8,074 nt of DNA from Anaerolineales bacterium. Its GTDB lineage: Bacteria; Chloroflexota; Anaerolineae; Anaerolineales; UBA11657. The notes below the pieces were generated by a model. The model saw only the letters and a list, made by a program, of their open reading frames with translations, did not search any database and had not been told where the DNA came from. Where the stretch lies: the NCBI GenBank assembly GCA_947503585.1, contig CANNEJ010000057.1:1-8074 (forward strand). The letters are read 5' to 3'. Numbering within the stretch: the first letter of the stretch is position 1; each line of letters begins with the position of its first letter. Below are positions 1 to 7,698 of this stretch, piece after piece. The translations under genes and the position numbers were made by a program.

Positions 1-590
1 AGGTAGTACTCACCCTTGGGCGATGCGGGCAGGCGCGCCAGCTCTTTCCACAACCAGTCCGCGCGGGCGCAATATACGCCGGCGTTCAGCTCGCGCATGG
101 CCAGCTGCCGCCGCGTGGCGTGCGCTTCCTCCACCACAGCGCGCACCCGGCGCTTGGGGTCGCGCAGCACGCGTCCAAAGCCGCGCGCATCATCAGCAGT
201 GGCGGTGAGAATTGTGAGCGGCCCGCGGTTGGCTTGCTGCGCTGCCACCACCGCGTGCAATGTCTCCGGGCGCAGCAGCGGCATGTCTGCATACCAGACC
301 AGCACAAGCTCCGCACTGGCGCGCAGCAGCGCAGCTGCTTGCAGCGCGGCGTGGCCGGTGCCGAGCTGCTCGGCCTGCACCACAAAATGCGCAGCGCTGC
401 CCACCGCCGCCTGCACTGCATCCATGCCATGCCCAACCACGAAGGTGGGCACAGCAACCCCAATCGCCTGCGCCAATTCTGCAGCGTACTGCACCAGCGG
501 CCGGCCGCCCAGCTGCTGCAAAACCTTGGGCAACGCTGACTTCATGCGCGTGCCCTGCCCGGCGGCAAGAATTACGGCTGCGATCTTCAT
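1..590 (-). CDS. glmU: GlmU N-terminal uridylyltransferase domain (partial, runs off left edge)
   Basis: This is the first 196 codons of a sugar-1-phosphate nucleotidyltransferase, most likely bifunctional GlmU, which makes UDP-N-acetylglucosamine for cell-wall precursors in the cytoplasm. Seen: the nucleotide-binding loop LAAGQGTRMKSALPKVL (residues 8-24), Q-x(4)-GTGHA near residues 73-81, YADMPLL (100-106, Asp102 in the metal-ligand position), GFGRVLRD (137-144), ELNAGVY (167-173) and GEYYL at the window edge, all in the order of the GlmU pyrophosphorylase domain. The left-handed beta-helix acetyltransferase half would lie outside the window, so a single-domain UTP-sugar uridylyltransferase cannot be excluded. 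The segment that reads EHKDAT in E. coli reads EEAHAT here (154-159), a small deviation. The ATG at 590-588 is chosen because the binding loop follows directly. No clear Shine-Dalgarno precedes it, and a TATAAT element ends only 14 nt upstream. Confidence 0.9.
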   Translation of the reverse strand, partial: MKIAAVILAAGQGTRMKSALPKVLQQLGGRPLVQYAAELAQAIGVAVPTFVVGHGMDAVQAAVGSAAHFVVQAEQLGTGHAALQAAALLRASAELVLVWYADMPLLRPETLHAVVAAQQANRGPLTILTATADDARGFGRVLRDPKRRVRAVVEEAHATRRQLAMRELNAGVYCARADWLWKELARLPASPKGEYY

Positions 591-604
591 GCTTTGCAAG
601 CCAA

Positions 605-610
605 ATTATA
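605..610 (-). promoter_or_regulatory. TATAAT -10 element for glmU
   Basis: The minus strand carries a perfect TATAAT hexamer here, ending 14 nt before the glmU ATG. No good -35 hexamer is visible at 16-18 nt (TTCATT is the nearest). Transcription would start around 598, giving a leader of roughly 8 nt. The match is exact and well placed between a terminator-like hairpin and a start codon, but it rests on a single hexamer. Confidence 0.5.
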
Positions 611-635
611 GATTGGGGTATTGGGACAAATGAAG

Positions 636-679
636 AAGGGCGGTAGCAACGGACCATCTGCCGGCTGCTTCCCGCCCTT
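636..679 (-). terminator. Hairpin terminator candidate after tRNA-Gln
   Basis: Perfect 8-bp outer arms (636-643 and 672-679, AAGGGCGG/CCGCCCTT) enclose further pairings: AGCA with TGCT and CGG with CCG, leaving an 8-nt loop. On the minus strand the hairpin begins about 12 nt after the tRNA 3' end and is followed by TTCATTT, a broken T tract. It probably ends the tRNA, and possibly the aro operon, transcript before the glmU promoter. The weak T tract leaves room for a processing or stabilising role instead. Confidence 0.55.
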
Positions 680-690
680 GATCATGTTTA

Positions 691-762
691 CTGGGCCACC
701 TGGACTCGAACCAGGATCGACGGATCCAAAGTCCGCTGTGCTGCCAATTGCACCATGGCCCA
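691..762 (-). tRNA. tRNA-Gln (anticodon UUG)
   Basis: The 72-nt minus-strand sequence folds as a full cloverleaf. The acceptor stem TGGGCCA/TGGCCCA is perfectly paired. The D arm is GTG/CAC, the anticodon stem GCGGA/TCCGT carries loop CTTTGGA with anticodon TTG, the variable loop is CGAT, and the T arm CCTGG/CCAGG carries loop TTCGAGT. The discriminator base is G, and the 3' CCA is not encoded (GTAAAC follows), so it must be added after transcription. The anticodon reads CAA and, by wobble, CAG glutamine codons. The gene lies 26 bp downstream of aroC and may be read from the operon, from its own promoter, or both. Confidence 0.95.
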
Positions 763-773
763 CAGTGCTGCGC

Positions 774-803
774 ATTGTAGCATGCGCATCAATCAGCCGG
801 CCA
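774..803 (-). promoter_or_regulatory. Possible promoter for tRNA-Gln
   Basis: A TACAAT -10 element on the minus strand (779-774) places transcription start a few bases before the mature tRNA 5' end at 762. The -35 is poor: TGGCCG at 803-798 with an 18-nt spacer, overlapping the aroC stop region. It is reported because the -10 is one base from consensus and the spacing to the tRNA is right. Confidence 0.3.
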
Positions 804-1961
804 GAAGTTAATGGGCGTGTTTGCCATCACCAGATCGGGCAGCGCCGCGGCGCGCAGGGCCGCAAAACGCGGGCGCATTTCTGCCAGCGAGTCGCCGCCC
901 AACTTTTCCAAAAGGGCTTCGGCCACCACCAGCGCCACCATCGCTTCGCCAATCACAGCCGCGCGCGGCACCGCGCAAAAGTCCGAGCGCTCATACGTTG
1001 TCGGTCCGCTTGCGCCCGTCGCCAGATCCACGGTCATAAGCGGGTTCAGCGTGGTGCTGATGGGCTTCATTGCGGCCCGCACCAGCAGGGCCTCGCCGGT
1101 GGTGATGCCGCCCTCGGTGCCGCCCGCGCGGTTGGTGCGCCGCACAATGCGCTCGCCATCACGAAACAACTCATCGTGCACTTGCGTGCCGGGCAGGCGC
1201 GCATTGTCAAATGCGGGCCCAACCTCCACGCCCTTGATGGCATGAATGCTGAGCATGGCTTGCGCCAGCCGGCCGTCCAGCTTGCGATCCCATTGCACGT
1301 GCGAGCCCAGGCCGGGCGGCACGCCCATGGCTGCCACTTCAAAAATGCCGCCCAGCGTGTCCTTGGCCAGCATTATGTCGCGGATATGCACGCGCATGCG
1401 TTCGGCTGCCGCCGCATCGGGGCAGCGCACGTCGGAGGTCTCTGCCAGCCGGCAGCGTTCTGCCACGGGCATGTGCGCAACTGATGCCGCCACCGCACCG
1501 ATCTCCAGTACGTAGCTGCCAATCTCAATGCCAAATTGCTTTAAGAATTTGCGGCAGACGGCCGCAGCAGCCACACGCGCTGCCGTCTCGCGCGCCGAGG
1601 CCCGCTCCAGGCTATAGCGCATGTCGTCATAGCCGTACTTGATGGCGGCGGCCAGGTCGGCGTGGCCGGGGCGCGGCGTGGTCAACGCCGGGATGGCAAC
1701 GCCCTTCCACTTGGCGTGGTCCACATTTTCAACCGTGAGCGCAATCGGCGCACCGGTCGTGCTGCCGTTCATCACGCCGGCCAGGATTTGCACAACATCG
1801 TGCTCAATCTTCATGCGCGCACCGGTGCCATAGCCCAGCTGGCGGCGCGCAAGGTCCGGGTTGATGTCTGCGGCCGAGAGCGGCAAGCCCGCGGGCAGGC
1901 CTTCAATGATGACCTGCACGCTCGGCCCATGCGACTCTCCGGCAGTGATAAATCTAAGCAT
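789..1961 (-). CDS. aroC: Chorismate synthase
   Basis: The 390-residue enzyme converts 5-enolpyruvylshikimate-3-phosphate to chorismate using reduced FMN, the last step of the common aromatic pathway. Seen: GESHG (8-12, His11), RRQLGYGTGARM (39-50), RPGHAD (97-102, His100), the family signature around LERASARETAARVAA (118-132), GTEGGITTGE (281-290) and RSDFCAVPRAAVIGE (325-339). The length matches the longer Bacillus-type enzymes. The ATG at 1961 is chosen because MLRFITAGESHG is the canonical N-terminus; the frame stays open upstream to 2168, but that part lies inside aroE and matches nothing in the family. The start lies within the last codons of aroE (8-nt overlap), which suggests translational coupling, since no strong Shine-Dalgarno is seen. 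It is the last protein gene of the aro operon, with tRNA-Gln 26 bp downstream. Confidence 0.97.
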   Translation of the reverse strand: MLRFITAGESHGPSVQVIIEGLPAGLPLSAADINPDLARRQLGYGTGARMKIEHDVVQILAGVMNGSTTGAPIALTVENVDHAKWKGVAIPALTTPRPGHADLAAAIKYGYDDMRYSLERASARETAARVAAAAVCRKFLKQFGIEIGSYVLEIGAVAASVAHMPVAERCRLAETSDVRCPDAAAAERMRVHIRDIMLAKDTLGGIFEVAAMGVPPGLGSHVQWDRKLDGRLAQAMLSIHAIKGVEVGPAFDNARLPGTQVHDELFRDGERIVRRTNRAGGTEGGITTGEALLVRAAMKPISTTLNPLMTVDLATGASGPTTYERSDFCAVPRAAVIGEAMVALVVAEALLEKLGGDSLAEMRPRFAALRAAALPDLVMANTPINFWPAD

Positions 1962-2829
1962 AAAGTTTGGCTTCCGCTGCGGCCCGCATGATGTCCACCG
2001 GCGCTGCACTTCCGGTCCAGCGCTGGAACGCAAGTGCGCCCTGCTGCACCAACATGCCCAATCCGGTGGCACCGCGCAGGCCATGTGACAGCGCCTGCCG
2101 CAGCAAGAGCGTCTGTGCTGGATTATATACAAGGTCGTAAACAAAGGGCTTGCTGCTGAACGGCACAACCTGAAACCAGGGTGTGGTGTGGATATCCGGT
2201 GTCATGCCCAGCGGGGTACAGTTCACCACAAGCACGCAGCCGTGGGATGCATCGCCCACATCGGTTGGCGTCCATGCAAAATTAATCAGCCGCCCGCCGG
2301 TGACGGCATGCAGTTCGCGCGCAAGCTGCGCGCCCTGCGGAATGTTGCGGCCCAGCAAACGCACCTCGGCCGCGCCGCGCTGCAGCAGCGCATATGCCAC
2401 CGCGCGCGCCGAGCCGCCCGTGCCAAACACAAGCACGGGCTCGCCCCGCACGTCAACCGCGTGGGTGTCCAGATCCGCAATGAAGCCGGCTGCATCCGTG
2501 TTGTCACCCACCAGGCGCCCGCCGCGGTTGATGATTGTGTTGGCCGCGCCCAGCAGCGCTGCGGTGTCCGTCACTTCATCGAGCAGCGCCAGTACGGCGC
2601 GCTTGTGCGGAATGGTGACATTGCCGCCCGCCCACTCGCCGCTGCGAAAGCGCGCAATTGCCGCGGGCAGTTCGGCGGGTGGCACATCCACCGCCATAAC
2701 ACGATGCGGCAAACCCAGCGCCGCAAACGCAGCGCCCTGCATCGCCGGCGAAACACTGTGATGCACCGGATGCCCAAGGATGACAATCGTTGGCACTGCA
2801 CCGGTTTGCGCTTGTGGAGAGGCTGGCAT
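1954..2829 (-). CDS. aroE: Shikimate dehydrogenase (NADP+)
   Basis: The 291-residue enzyme reduces 3-dehydroshikimate to shikimate with NADPH in the cytoplasm. Seen: ILGHPVHHSVSPAMQ (17-31, shikimate-binding serines 25 and 27), NVTIPHK (70-76, catalytic Lys76), AANTI (95-99, Asn97), GDNTDAAGF (108-116, catalytic Asp112), the nucleotide-binding turn FGTGGSARAV (135-144), NCTPLGM (203-209), YDLVYNP (231-237) and the C-terminal MLVQQGALAF (259-268). The ATG at 2829 lies 13 bp after the aroA stop and gives a normal length. Starts further upstream (open to 3048) would run inside aroA and are rejected. No strong ribosome-binding site is visible, so translation probably depends on coupling with aroA. 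The stop TAG at 1956-1954 falls inside aroC. Confidence 0.95.
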   Translation of the reverse strand: MPASPQAQTGAVPTIVILGHPVHHSVSPAMQGAAFAALGLPHRVMAVDVPPAELPAAIARFRSGEWAGGNVTIPHKRAVLALLDEVTDTAALLGAANTIINRGGRLVGDNTDAAGFIADLDTHAVDVRGEPVLVFGTGGSARAVAYALLQRGAAEVRLLGRNIPQGAQLARELHAVTGGRLINFAWTPTDVGDASHGCVLVVNCTPLGMTPDIHTTPWFQVVPFSSKPFVYDLVYNPAQTLLLRQALSHGLRGATGLGMLVQQGALAFQRWTGSAAPVDIMRAAAEAKLYA

Positions 2830-2842
2830 GGCCCGGAATTTA

Positions 2843-4126
2843 TCAGGCGGGATCCACTTCAACCGCCGCGCCCAATTGCTGCAGTGCAGCGCCAAACCCG
2901 GGAAACGATTCGTCGACTGCGTCCGCGCCTTCAACCGTGGTTGTGCCGGGCGCCAGCAAACCGGCAATCGCCAGCGACATTGCAAGCCGGTGATCCCCGT
3001 GGCTGGCGACCGCAGCCGGCTGAATGGCTTGCGGGCCGCGCAGCTCAAACCCGTCCGCGTGCTCGGTCAGCACCACACCCAGCTTGCGCAGTTCACCCGC
3101 CAGCGCGGTAATGCGGTCGGATTCTTTCAGGCGCAGCTCGGCTGCATCCCGCACCAATGTGCGCCCGGTTGCCTGTGTGGCCAGCACTGCAAAAATCGGA
3201 AACTCATCAATCATGCGCACAACGCGCGCACCGCCAATCTCAATCGCACGCAGGGCACTGTGGCGTGCCTCCAAGTCCGCCACCGGCTCGCCGCCCTCCT
3301 CGCGCTGGTTTGTGATGCGAATGTCTGCGCCCATTTCCTGCAATGATTCAAGGAAGCCGGTGCGGGTGGGATTGACTCCGACGCCCTGCATTTGAATGCT
3401 GGAGCCGGGCACAAGCACTGCCACCGCCAGCATGAAGGCAGCTGCCGACATGTCGGCTGGCAGCGTGAGCTGCGCAGCAGGCAGCGCCGCAGACAGCGGG
3501 TACAGCGTGACAACATTTTCATGCGAGCGCACATCCACGCCCAGTGCGCGCAGCATGCGCTCGGAGTGATCCCGCGAGGGGCCGGGCTCATGCAGTGTGG
3601 TGGGACCGCTGGCGTGCAATGCAGCCAGCAGCAGCGCGCCTTTTACCTGCGCGGACGCAACTGGTATGGCGTATTCGATGCCGTGCAGCGCACCACCGCT
3701 AACTGTGAGCGGCGCAAAGTTGTTGTCGATTTGCGCGCCCATCAGGCGCAGCGGATCAGCGAGGCGCTGCATGGGGCGGCGCTGCAAGCCGGGCGTGCCA
3801 CTCAGTGTGGCGCGCAGCGGCTGGCTGGCAATGGCGCCCAGCATTAACCGCAGCGTGGTTCCGGAGTTGCCGCAATGCAGTGCGTCCGGTACCGGCCGCC
3901 ACGCCCCACCCTGCACATGCAGTTCGGCGCCGGCTTGCTCGATTGCAACGCCAAGGCGCTGCAGGCAGCCAATCATGGCTTCGGTAACTCCGGCACGCAA
4001 TACATTGCGCAGTGTGCTGCGCGCGGGGCTGAGGGCAGCGTGCAGCAGTGCCCGGTGCGACATGGATTTGTCGCCGGCCAGGGCAACCGGGCCGCACAAA
4101 TTGGCAGCAAGTCCGTGAATTTTCAT
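2843..4126 (-). CDS. aroA: 3-phosphoshikimate 1-carboxyvinyltransferase (EPSP synthase)
   Basis: The 427-residue enzyme transfers enolpyruvyl from phosphoenolpyruvate to shikimate-3-phosphate. Seen: GDKSMSHRALL (18-28; Lys20, Ser21, Arg25), GNSGTTLRLMLG (86-97), the RRPMQRLADPLRLMGA region (116-131), SAQVKGALLLAAL (158-170), PADMSAAAFML (223-233), DEFPIFAVLA (308-317), ELRLKESDRI (330-339) and HGDHRLAMS (376-384). The GNSGTTLRLMLG form resembles the Bacillus enzyme rather than the enteric GNAGTAMRP form. Gly89 occupies the position where naturally glyphosate-tolerant enzymes of the CP4 kind carry alanine, so this residue gives no hint of tolerance. The ATG at 4126 follows tyrA by 44 bp and lacks a convincing Shine-Dalgarno. 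aroE begins 13 bp after its stop. Confidence 0.97.
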   Translation of the reverse strand: MKIHGLAANLCGPVALAGDKSMSHRALLHAALSPARSTLRNVLRAGVTEAMIGCLQRLGVAIEQAGAELHVQGGAWRPVPDALHCGNSGTTLRLMLGAIASQPLRATLSGTPGLQRRPMQRLADPLRLMGAQIDNNFAPLTVSGGALHGIEYAIPVASAQVKGALLLAALHASGPTTLHEPGPSRDHSERMLRALGVDVRSHENVVTLYPLSAALPAAQLTLPADMSAAAFMLAVAVLVPGSSIQMQGVGVNPTRTGFLESLQEMGADIRITNQREEGGEPVADLEARHSALRAIEIGGARVVRMIDEFPIFAVLATQATGRTLVRDAAELRLKESDRITALAGELRKLGVVLTEHADGFELRGPQAIQPAAVASHGDHRLAMSLAIAGLLAPGTTTVEGADAVDESFPGFGAALQQLGAAVEVDPA

Positions 4127-4170
4127 TTAAGTTCTGCGCCCGGAAAATCTCTTGATAATGATTTCCAGTT

Positions 4171-5055
4171 TCAGCGCTTGACGGGGAAGCGCCGCCTGCG
4201 CTCGCTGCGCATGCCGTGCAGAAACTGCGCGAGGGCAGCCTCATCACCTTCGAGCAGCCCGGCAAGCCGGTCAATCTGTTCACGCTGGGCCAACAGCGCG
4301 GCCCGCACAGGCGCCCGGTTGGTGCGCAGAATATCCAGCATCATTGTTACCGAGCTGGCAGCAAGGCGCGACGTATCGCGGAAGCCAGAGGCCGCAAGCT
4401 TCCAAAGCGCATCATCGTCCACGGCTGCCGCGCTGGCGGCGGACATCAATGCGCATGCAATCAAATACGGCACGTGGCTCGTGGCTGCAGCCAGCCGGTC
4501 ATGCCGCGCAGCATCCAGCAGCAGCGCGTGCGCGCCAACCGCTGCCACCACGGCATGCGCCAGCTGCAATGCAGCCGGGCTGGTGCGCGCCAGCGGCGCC
4601 AGCACAAATGTTGCCCCGTGATAGAGCGCCGCATCCGCGTGCTGCAAGCCAGCCACTTCTTTGCCGCACATGGGATGCCCGCCCACCGGATCGCACGCTG
4701 CGGGCAGTGTTTCCATCGCAGCCACAATTTCCGTCTTTGTTGATCCCAGGTCCAGAACAACCAGCCCAGCGCGGCGTGCGGTGGTGTTTACCTTCAGTAC
4801 TTGCAGTTGCTGCAGGATCACACCCACCGGCGTGGCCAGTATTAGCAAGTGCGCATCTGCTATGCCAGCGTGCAGGTCACTCTCCGCAGCTTGCACCACC
4901 TGCCCCGCCAGCGCTGCGGCGCAGGCGGAGGCATCCACATCGACACCTGTTACGTGCGCACACTTTCCGCGCAGAGCGAGCGCCAGCGAACCACCCATCA
5001 AGCCCATGCCCGCAATGGTGATGCGCGCGTCGGACAATGCCAGCGTTGAATTCAC
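4171..5055 (-). CDS. tyrA: Prephenate dehydrogenase (TyrA family)
   Basis: The 294-residue enzyme oxidatively decarboxylates prephenate to 4-hydroxyphenylpyruvate, the committed step to tyrosine; activity on arogenate cannot be excluded. Seen: the Rossmann turn GMGLMGGSLALAL (16-28), ATPVGVI (74-80), DLGSTKTEIV (102-111, Ser105), GGHPMCGKE (125-133, His127 in the catalytic position), TSHVPYLIA (192-200, His194) and GFRDTSRLA (224-232, Arg226). Asp39/Asp41 at the end of the second beta strand fits a preference for NAD over NADP. The protein ends without the C-terminal ACT domain found in Bacillus-type TyrA, so feedback through such a domain is absent. The start is GTG at 5055; no earlier in-frame start is usable, and the next ATG falls inside the nucleotide-binding motif. 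Upstream AGGCG is a weak ribosome-binding site. The gap to the preceding DAHP synthase is 30 bp. Confidence 0.93.
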   Translation of the reverse strand: MNSTLALSDARITIAGMGLMGGSLALALRGKCAHVTGVDVDASACAAALAGQVVQAAESDLHAGIADAHLLILATPVGVILQQLQVLKVNTTARRAGLVVLDLGSTKTEIVAAMETLPAACDPVGGHPMCGKEVAGLQHADAALYHGATFVLAPLARTSPAALQLAHAVVAAVGAHALLLDAARHDRLAAATSHVPYLIACALMSAASAAAVDDDALWKLAASGFRDTSRLAASSVTMMLDILRTNRAPVRAALLAQREQIDRLAGLLEGDEAALAQFLHGMRSERRRRFPVKR

Positions 5056-5085
5056 AGTGCGCCTGCGCAGATTAACACGCTGCGA

Positions 5086-6096
5086 TTAACTGCGCTCGAC
5101 AGCCTGCGCAATGATGCGCACCTGGCGCACCAGCTCGGAATATTGTTCCGGCCGCAGACTCTGGCCGCCGTCCGACAGCGCTTCTTCCGGATTGCAGTGC
5201 GCCTCCACCAGCAGCCCGTCCGCACCCGCAGCAATGCCCGCGCGCGCCACAGGCAGCACGTGCCGCGCCGTGCCAACCCCGTGGCTGGGGTCGAGCATTA
5301 CCGGCAAATGCGTCAGGTGCTTGAGTACCGGGATGGCATTGATATCAGTTGTATTGCGTGTGTACTTTTCAAAAGTGCGGATGCCGCGCTCACACAACAC
5401 CACTTGCCGGTTGCCGGCGGCCAGGATGTACTCCGCACTCATCAGCAGTTCCTCCATGGTGGCCATCAGCCCGCGCTTGAGCAGCACCGGCAGCGCAGTG
5501 CGGCCAACGCCCTTAAGCAGCTCATAGTTTTGCATGTTGCGCGCGCCAATTTGCAGCATGTCCACGTAGTCGCAAACCATGGGCAGATGCTCGGGGGTCA
5601 TGATTTCCGTGATCACCGGCAGGCCCGTCTGCTCGCGCGCCTCCGCCAAAATCTTCAGTGCTTCCTCGCCCAGCCCCTGAAAGCTGTACGGCGAGCTGCG
5701 CGGCTTGAAGGCCCCGCCCCGCAACACTTGCGCGCCAGCTGCCTTCACGGCATGCGCGATTTCCAGCAGCTGCGTACGGCTTTCCACTGCGCATGGCCCG
5801 GCCATCAGCACCACCTGCGAGCCGCCAACGACCACGCCCTTTATGTCCACCAAAGTATCCGCAGCAGAGAACTCGCGAGACGCCAGCTTAAACGGCTTGA
5901 GCACCGCCATTGCCTTCTCAACGCCGGGCAGCACTTCATATAGTTGCCGATCGAGCGGCCGATCATCGCCAATCAGGCCGATGATAGTGCGCTCCGCGCC
6001 GGCGCTCAGATGCGCAGTGAAGCCGTCACGCGCAACGCGCGCCACCACATTGTCAATTTCTTCGCGGGACGCACCCGCGCGCATTACGATGATCAT
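5086..6096 (-). CDS. aroF: DAHP synthase, type I-beta, second tandem copy (candidate Tyr-regulated)
   Basis: The 336-residue enzyme condenses phosphoenolpyruvate and erythrose-4-phosphate to DAHP, the first step of the aromatic pathway. It has an N-terminal ferredoxin-like regulatory domain (about 1-70) followed by the (beta/alpha)8 catalytic barrel. Seen: LKPFKLASRE (66-75), AGPCAVESR (99-107), GGAFKPRSSPYSFQG (127-141), QIGARNMQNYELL (182-194), LCERGIRTFEKYTRNT (234-249), LDPSHGVG (268-275) and EALSDGGQSL (305-314). Cys102, His272, Glu298 and Asp309 match the metal ligands known from the Thermotoga maritima enzyme with identical numbering. His29 and Ser31, the positions I recall as contacting tyrosine in that enzyme, are both present. 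The ATG at 6096 has GGAG six bases upstream and lies 21 bp after the first copy. Both copies are 336 residues and identical from 234 to 275, but diverge strongly in the first 100 residues. Confidence 0.95.
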   Translation of the reverse strand: MIIVMRAGASREEIDNVVARVARDGFTAHLSAGAERTIIGLIGDDRPLDRQLYEVLPGVEKAMAVLKPFKLASREFSAADTLVDIKGVVVGGSQVVLMAGPCAVESRTQLLEIAHAVKAAGAQVLRGGAFKPRSSPYSFQGLGEEALKILAEAREQTGLPVITEIMTPEHLPMVCDYVDMLQIGARNMQNYELLKGVGRTALPVLLKRGLMATMEELLMSAEYILAAGNRQVVLCERGIRTFEKYTRNTTDINAIPVLKHLTHLPVMLDPSHGVGTARHVLPVARAGIAAGADGLLVEAHCNPEEALSDGGQSLRPEQYSELVRQVRIIAQAVERS

Positions 6097-6117
6097 TGCA
6101 ACTCCAGTTTCCGCCTG

Positions 6118-7128
<1,011 letters not shown>

Positions 7129-7168
7129 TTCACGTCACTCCTTGGATGACTGCTCATCAATAATCAGC

Positions 7169-7188
7169 TGCCGGCAGATCCGCCGGCA
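7169..7188 (-). other. Intercistronic hairpin between aroH and the first DAHP synthase
   Basis: A perfect 7-bp inverted repeat (TGCCGGC/GCCGGCA, arms 7169-7175 and 7182-7188) with a 6-nt loop lies in the 77-bp gap. On the minus strand no T run follows (GCTGATTATTG), so it is a poor intrinsic terminator. It could stabilise or process the mRNA or reduce readthrough, so that chorismate mutase and the downstream genes are made at different levels. It lies 25 nt before the ribosome-binding site of the next gene and does not include it. Confidence 0.5.
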
Positions 7189-7205
7189 ATTAAACTGCGC
7201 AACGC

Positions 7206-7583
7206 TCACTTGCTCTTTGGCGCCCGGTCCGGCCGCAGCTTCACCGCACCCTTCAAATAAACATGTTCGATCTCGCCCAGCGCCCGCTCAGTGTTCCAGT
7301 GCAGCAACACGCGCACACAGCGCTCAAGGCCGTGCGGCACCTGCATCTCGTGCGTGCAGAGCACGGCGGTCTCCAGCCAGCCCAGCTCGCGCACTGCCAG
7401 TGCCGGAAACTCGGCCGTCAGATCCGGCGACGCGCTCAGAAAAACGGACGCCACATCCTCCACCACGATTCCATTGGCAGCAATCAGCGCCTGCATTAGC
7501 TCGCGCGTACCGCCGAGAATATCCTCCGGCGTGTTTTGCTCCACTGTGATTGCACCCCGCACCCCGCGACAGATCTTTGCCAT
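7206..7583 (-). CDS. aroH: Chorismate mutase, AroH class
   Basis: The 125-residue monofunctional enzyme rearranges chorismate to prephenate, the branch point toward tyrosine and phenylalanine. It aligns along its length with the Bacillus subtilis trimeric AroH. Seen: CRGVRGAITVE (5-15, Arg9), SASPDLTAEFPALAVRELGW (50-69, Phe59 and Arg65), CTHEM (76-80, Cys76 and Glu79), CVRVLL (89-94, Arg91) and EHVYLKGAVKLRPD (106-119, Tyr109). These correspond to the B. subtilis active-site residues Arg7, Phe57, Arg63, Cys75, Glu78, Arg90 and Tyr108, all conserved. The ATG at 7583 has GAGGTG five bases upstream. It is the first structural gene of the aro operon and starts about two dozen bases after a strong intrinsic terminator hairpin, so its transcription must pass through that terminator. 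Confidence 0.96.
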   Translation of the reverse strand: MAKICRGVRGAITVEQNTPEDILGGTRELMQALIAANGIVVEDVASVFLSASPDLTAEFPALAVRELGWLETAVLCTHEMQVPHGLERCVRVLLHWNTERALGEIEHVYLKGAVKLRPDRAPKSK

Positions 7584-7599
7584 ATTGCCACCTCATAAC

Positions 7600-7632
7600 A
7601 AAACAAAAAGCGCGGAGGGTTGCTCCGCGCTT
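7600..7632 (-). terminator. Intrinsic terminator (attenuator) just upstream of aroH
   Basis: On the minus strand a perfect 10-bp stem AAGCGCGGAG/CTCCGCGCTT (7632-7623 with 7617-7608) and a 5-nt loop CAACC are followed at once by TTTGTTTTG. This is a textbook Rho-independent terminator in this direction only; the other strand has no T run after the stem. The hairpin ends 24 nt before the aroH ATG, too close for a separate promoter after it, so it most likely controls readthrough into the operon. It also sits downstream of the nucleotide-sugar dehydrogenase gene and would end stray transcripts from there. Confidence 0.9.
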
Positions 7633-7698
7633 GTGAACTCATCCGGAAAGGCTCGAGTCTACTTAAGGCGAAGCCACGGTGGCCGCCAGCGCGGCACC
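7623..7698 (-). promoter_or_regulatory. Alternative leader RNA structures (antiterminator and protector hairpins)
   Basis: Three pairings compete in the minus-strand transcript. Hairpin A pairs GGTGCCGC (7698-7691) with GCGG and CACC (7686-7683, 7681-7678), with loop GCTG and a one-base bulge. Hairpin B pairs GGCG and GCCA (7687-7680) with TGGC and CGCC (7676-7673, 7670-7667). The candidate antiterminator pairs CCGCGCT (7694-7688) with AGCGCGG (7631-7625), which is most of the 5' arm of the terminator. A and the antiterminator exclude each other; B and the antiterminator can coexist, because B begins one base after CCGCGCT ends. A weaker option pairs GCTTCGC (7674-7668) with GCGGAGC (7628-7622), with one G-U. 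The pairings were found by eye; no energies were computed. Confidence 0.6.

Noticed and set aside
16..1484. Long open frames on the plus strand opposite glmU, the tRNA and aroC (for example 16-633 and 621-1484)
   Set aside because: They lie antisense to strongly recognised genes, one runs across the tRNA, and their translations are rich in Arg, Ala, Cys and His with no family motif, as expected from GC-rich codon shadows.
1962..2168. N-terminal extension of chorismate synthase to 2168
   Set aside because: The extra 69 codons lie inside aroE and are unlike any chorismate synthase; the family N-terminus begins at MLRFITAGESHG.
2830..3048. N-terminal extension of shikimate dehydrogenase to 3048
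   Set aside because: The extension overlaps aroA and has no family match; the ATG at 2829 gives normal length.
2843..4621. Plus-strand frames opposite aroA and tyrA (for example 3392-3847 and 3875-4621)
   Set aside because: Same shadow effect; the minus-strand frames carry complete EPSP synthase and prephenate dehydrogenase motifs.
7129..7158. A second small leader frame (MSSHPRSDVKW, beginning at about 7158) overlapping the first DAHP synthase start
   Set aside because: It is only 11 codons, has no Tyr or Phe cluster, no terminator follows, and it overlaps the strong ribosome-binding site of the next gene.
7600..7632. The hairpin as only the 3' terminator of the nucleotide-sugar dehydrogenase
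   Set aside because: It can serve that too, but only 24 nt separate its stem from the aroH ATG, so the operon must be transcribed through it, and a Tyr/Phe leader frame precedes it.
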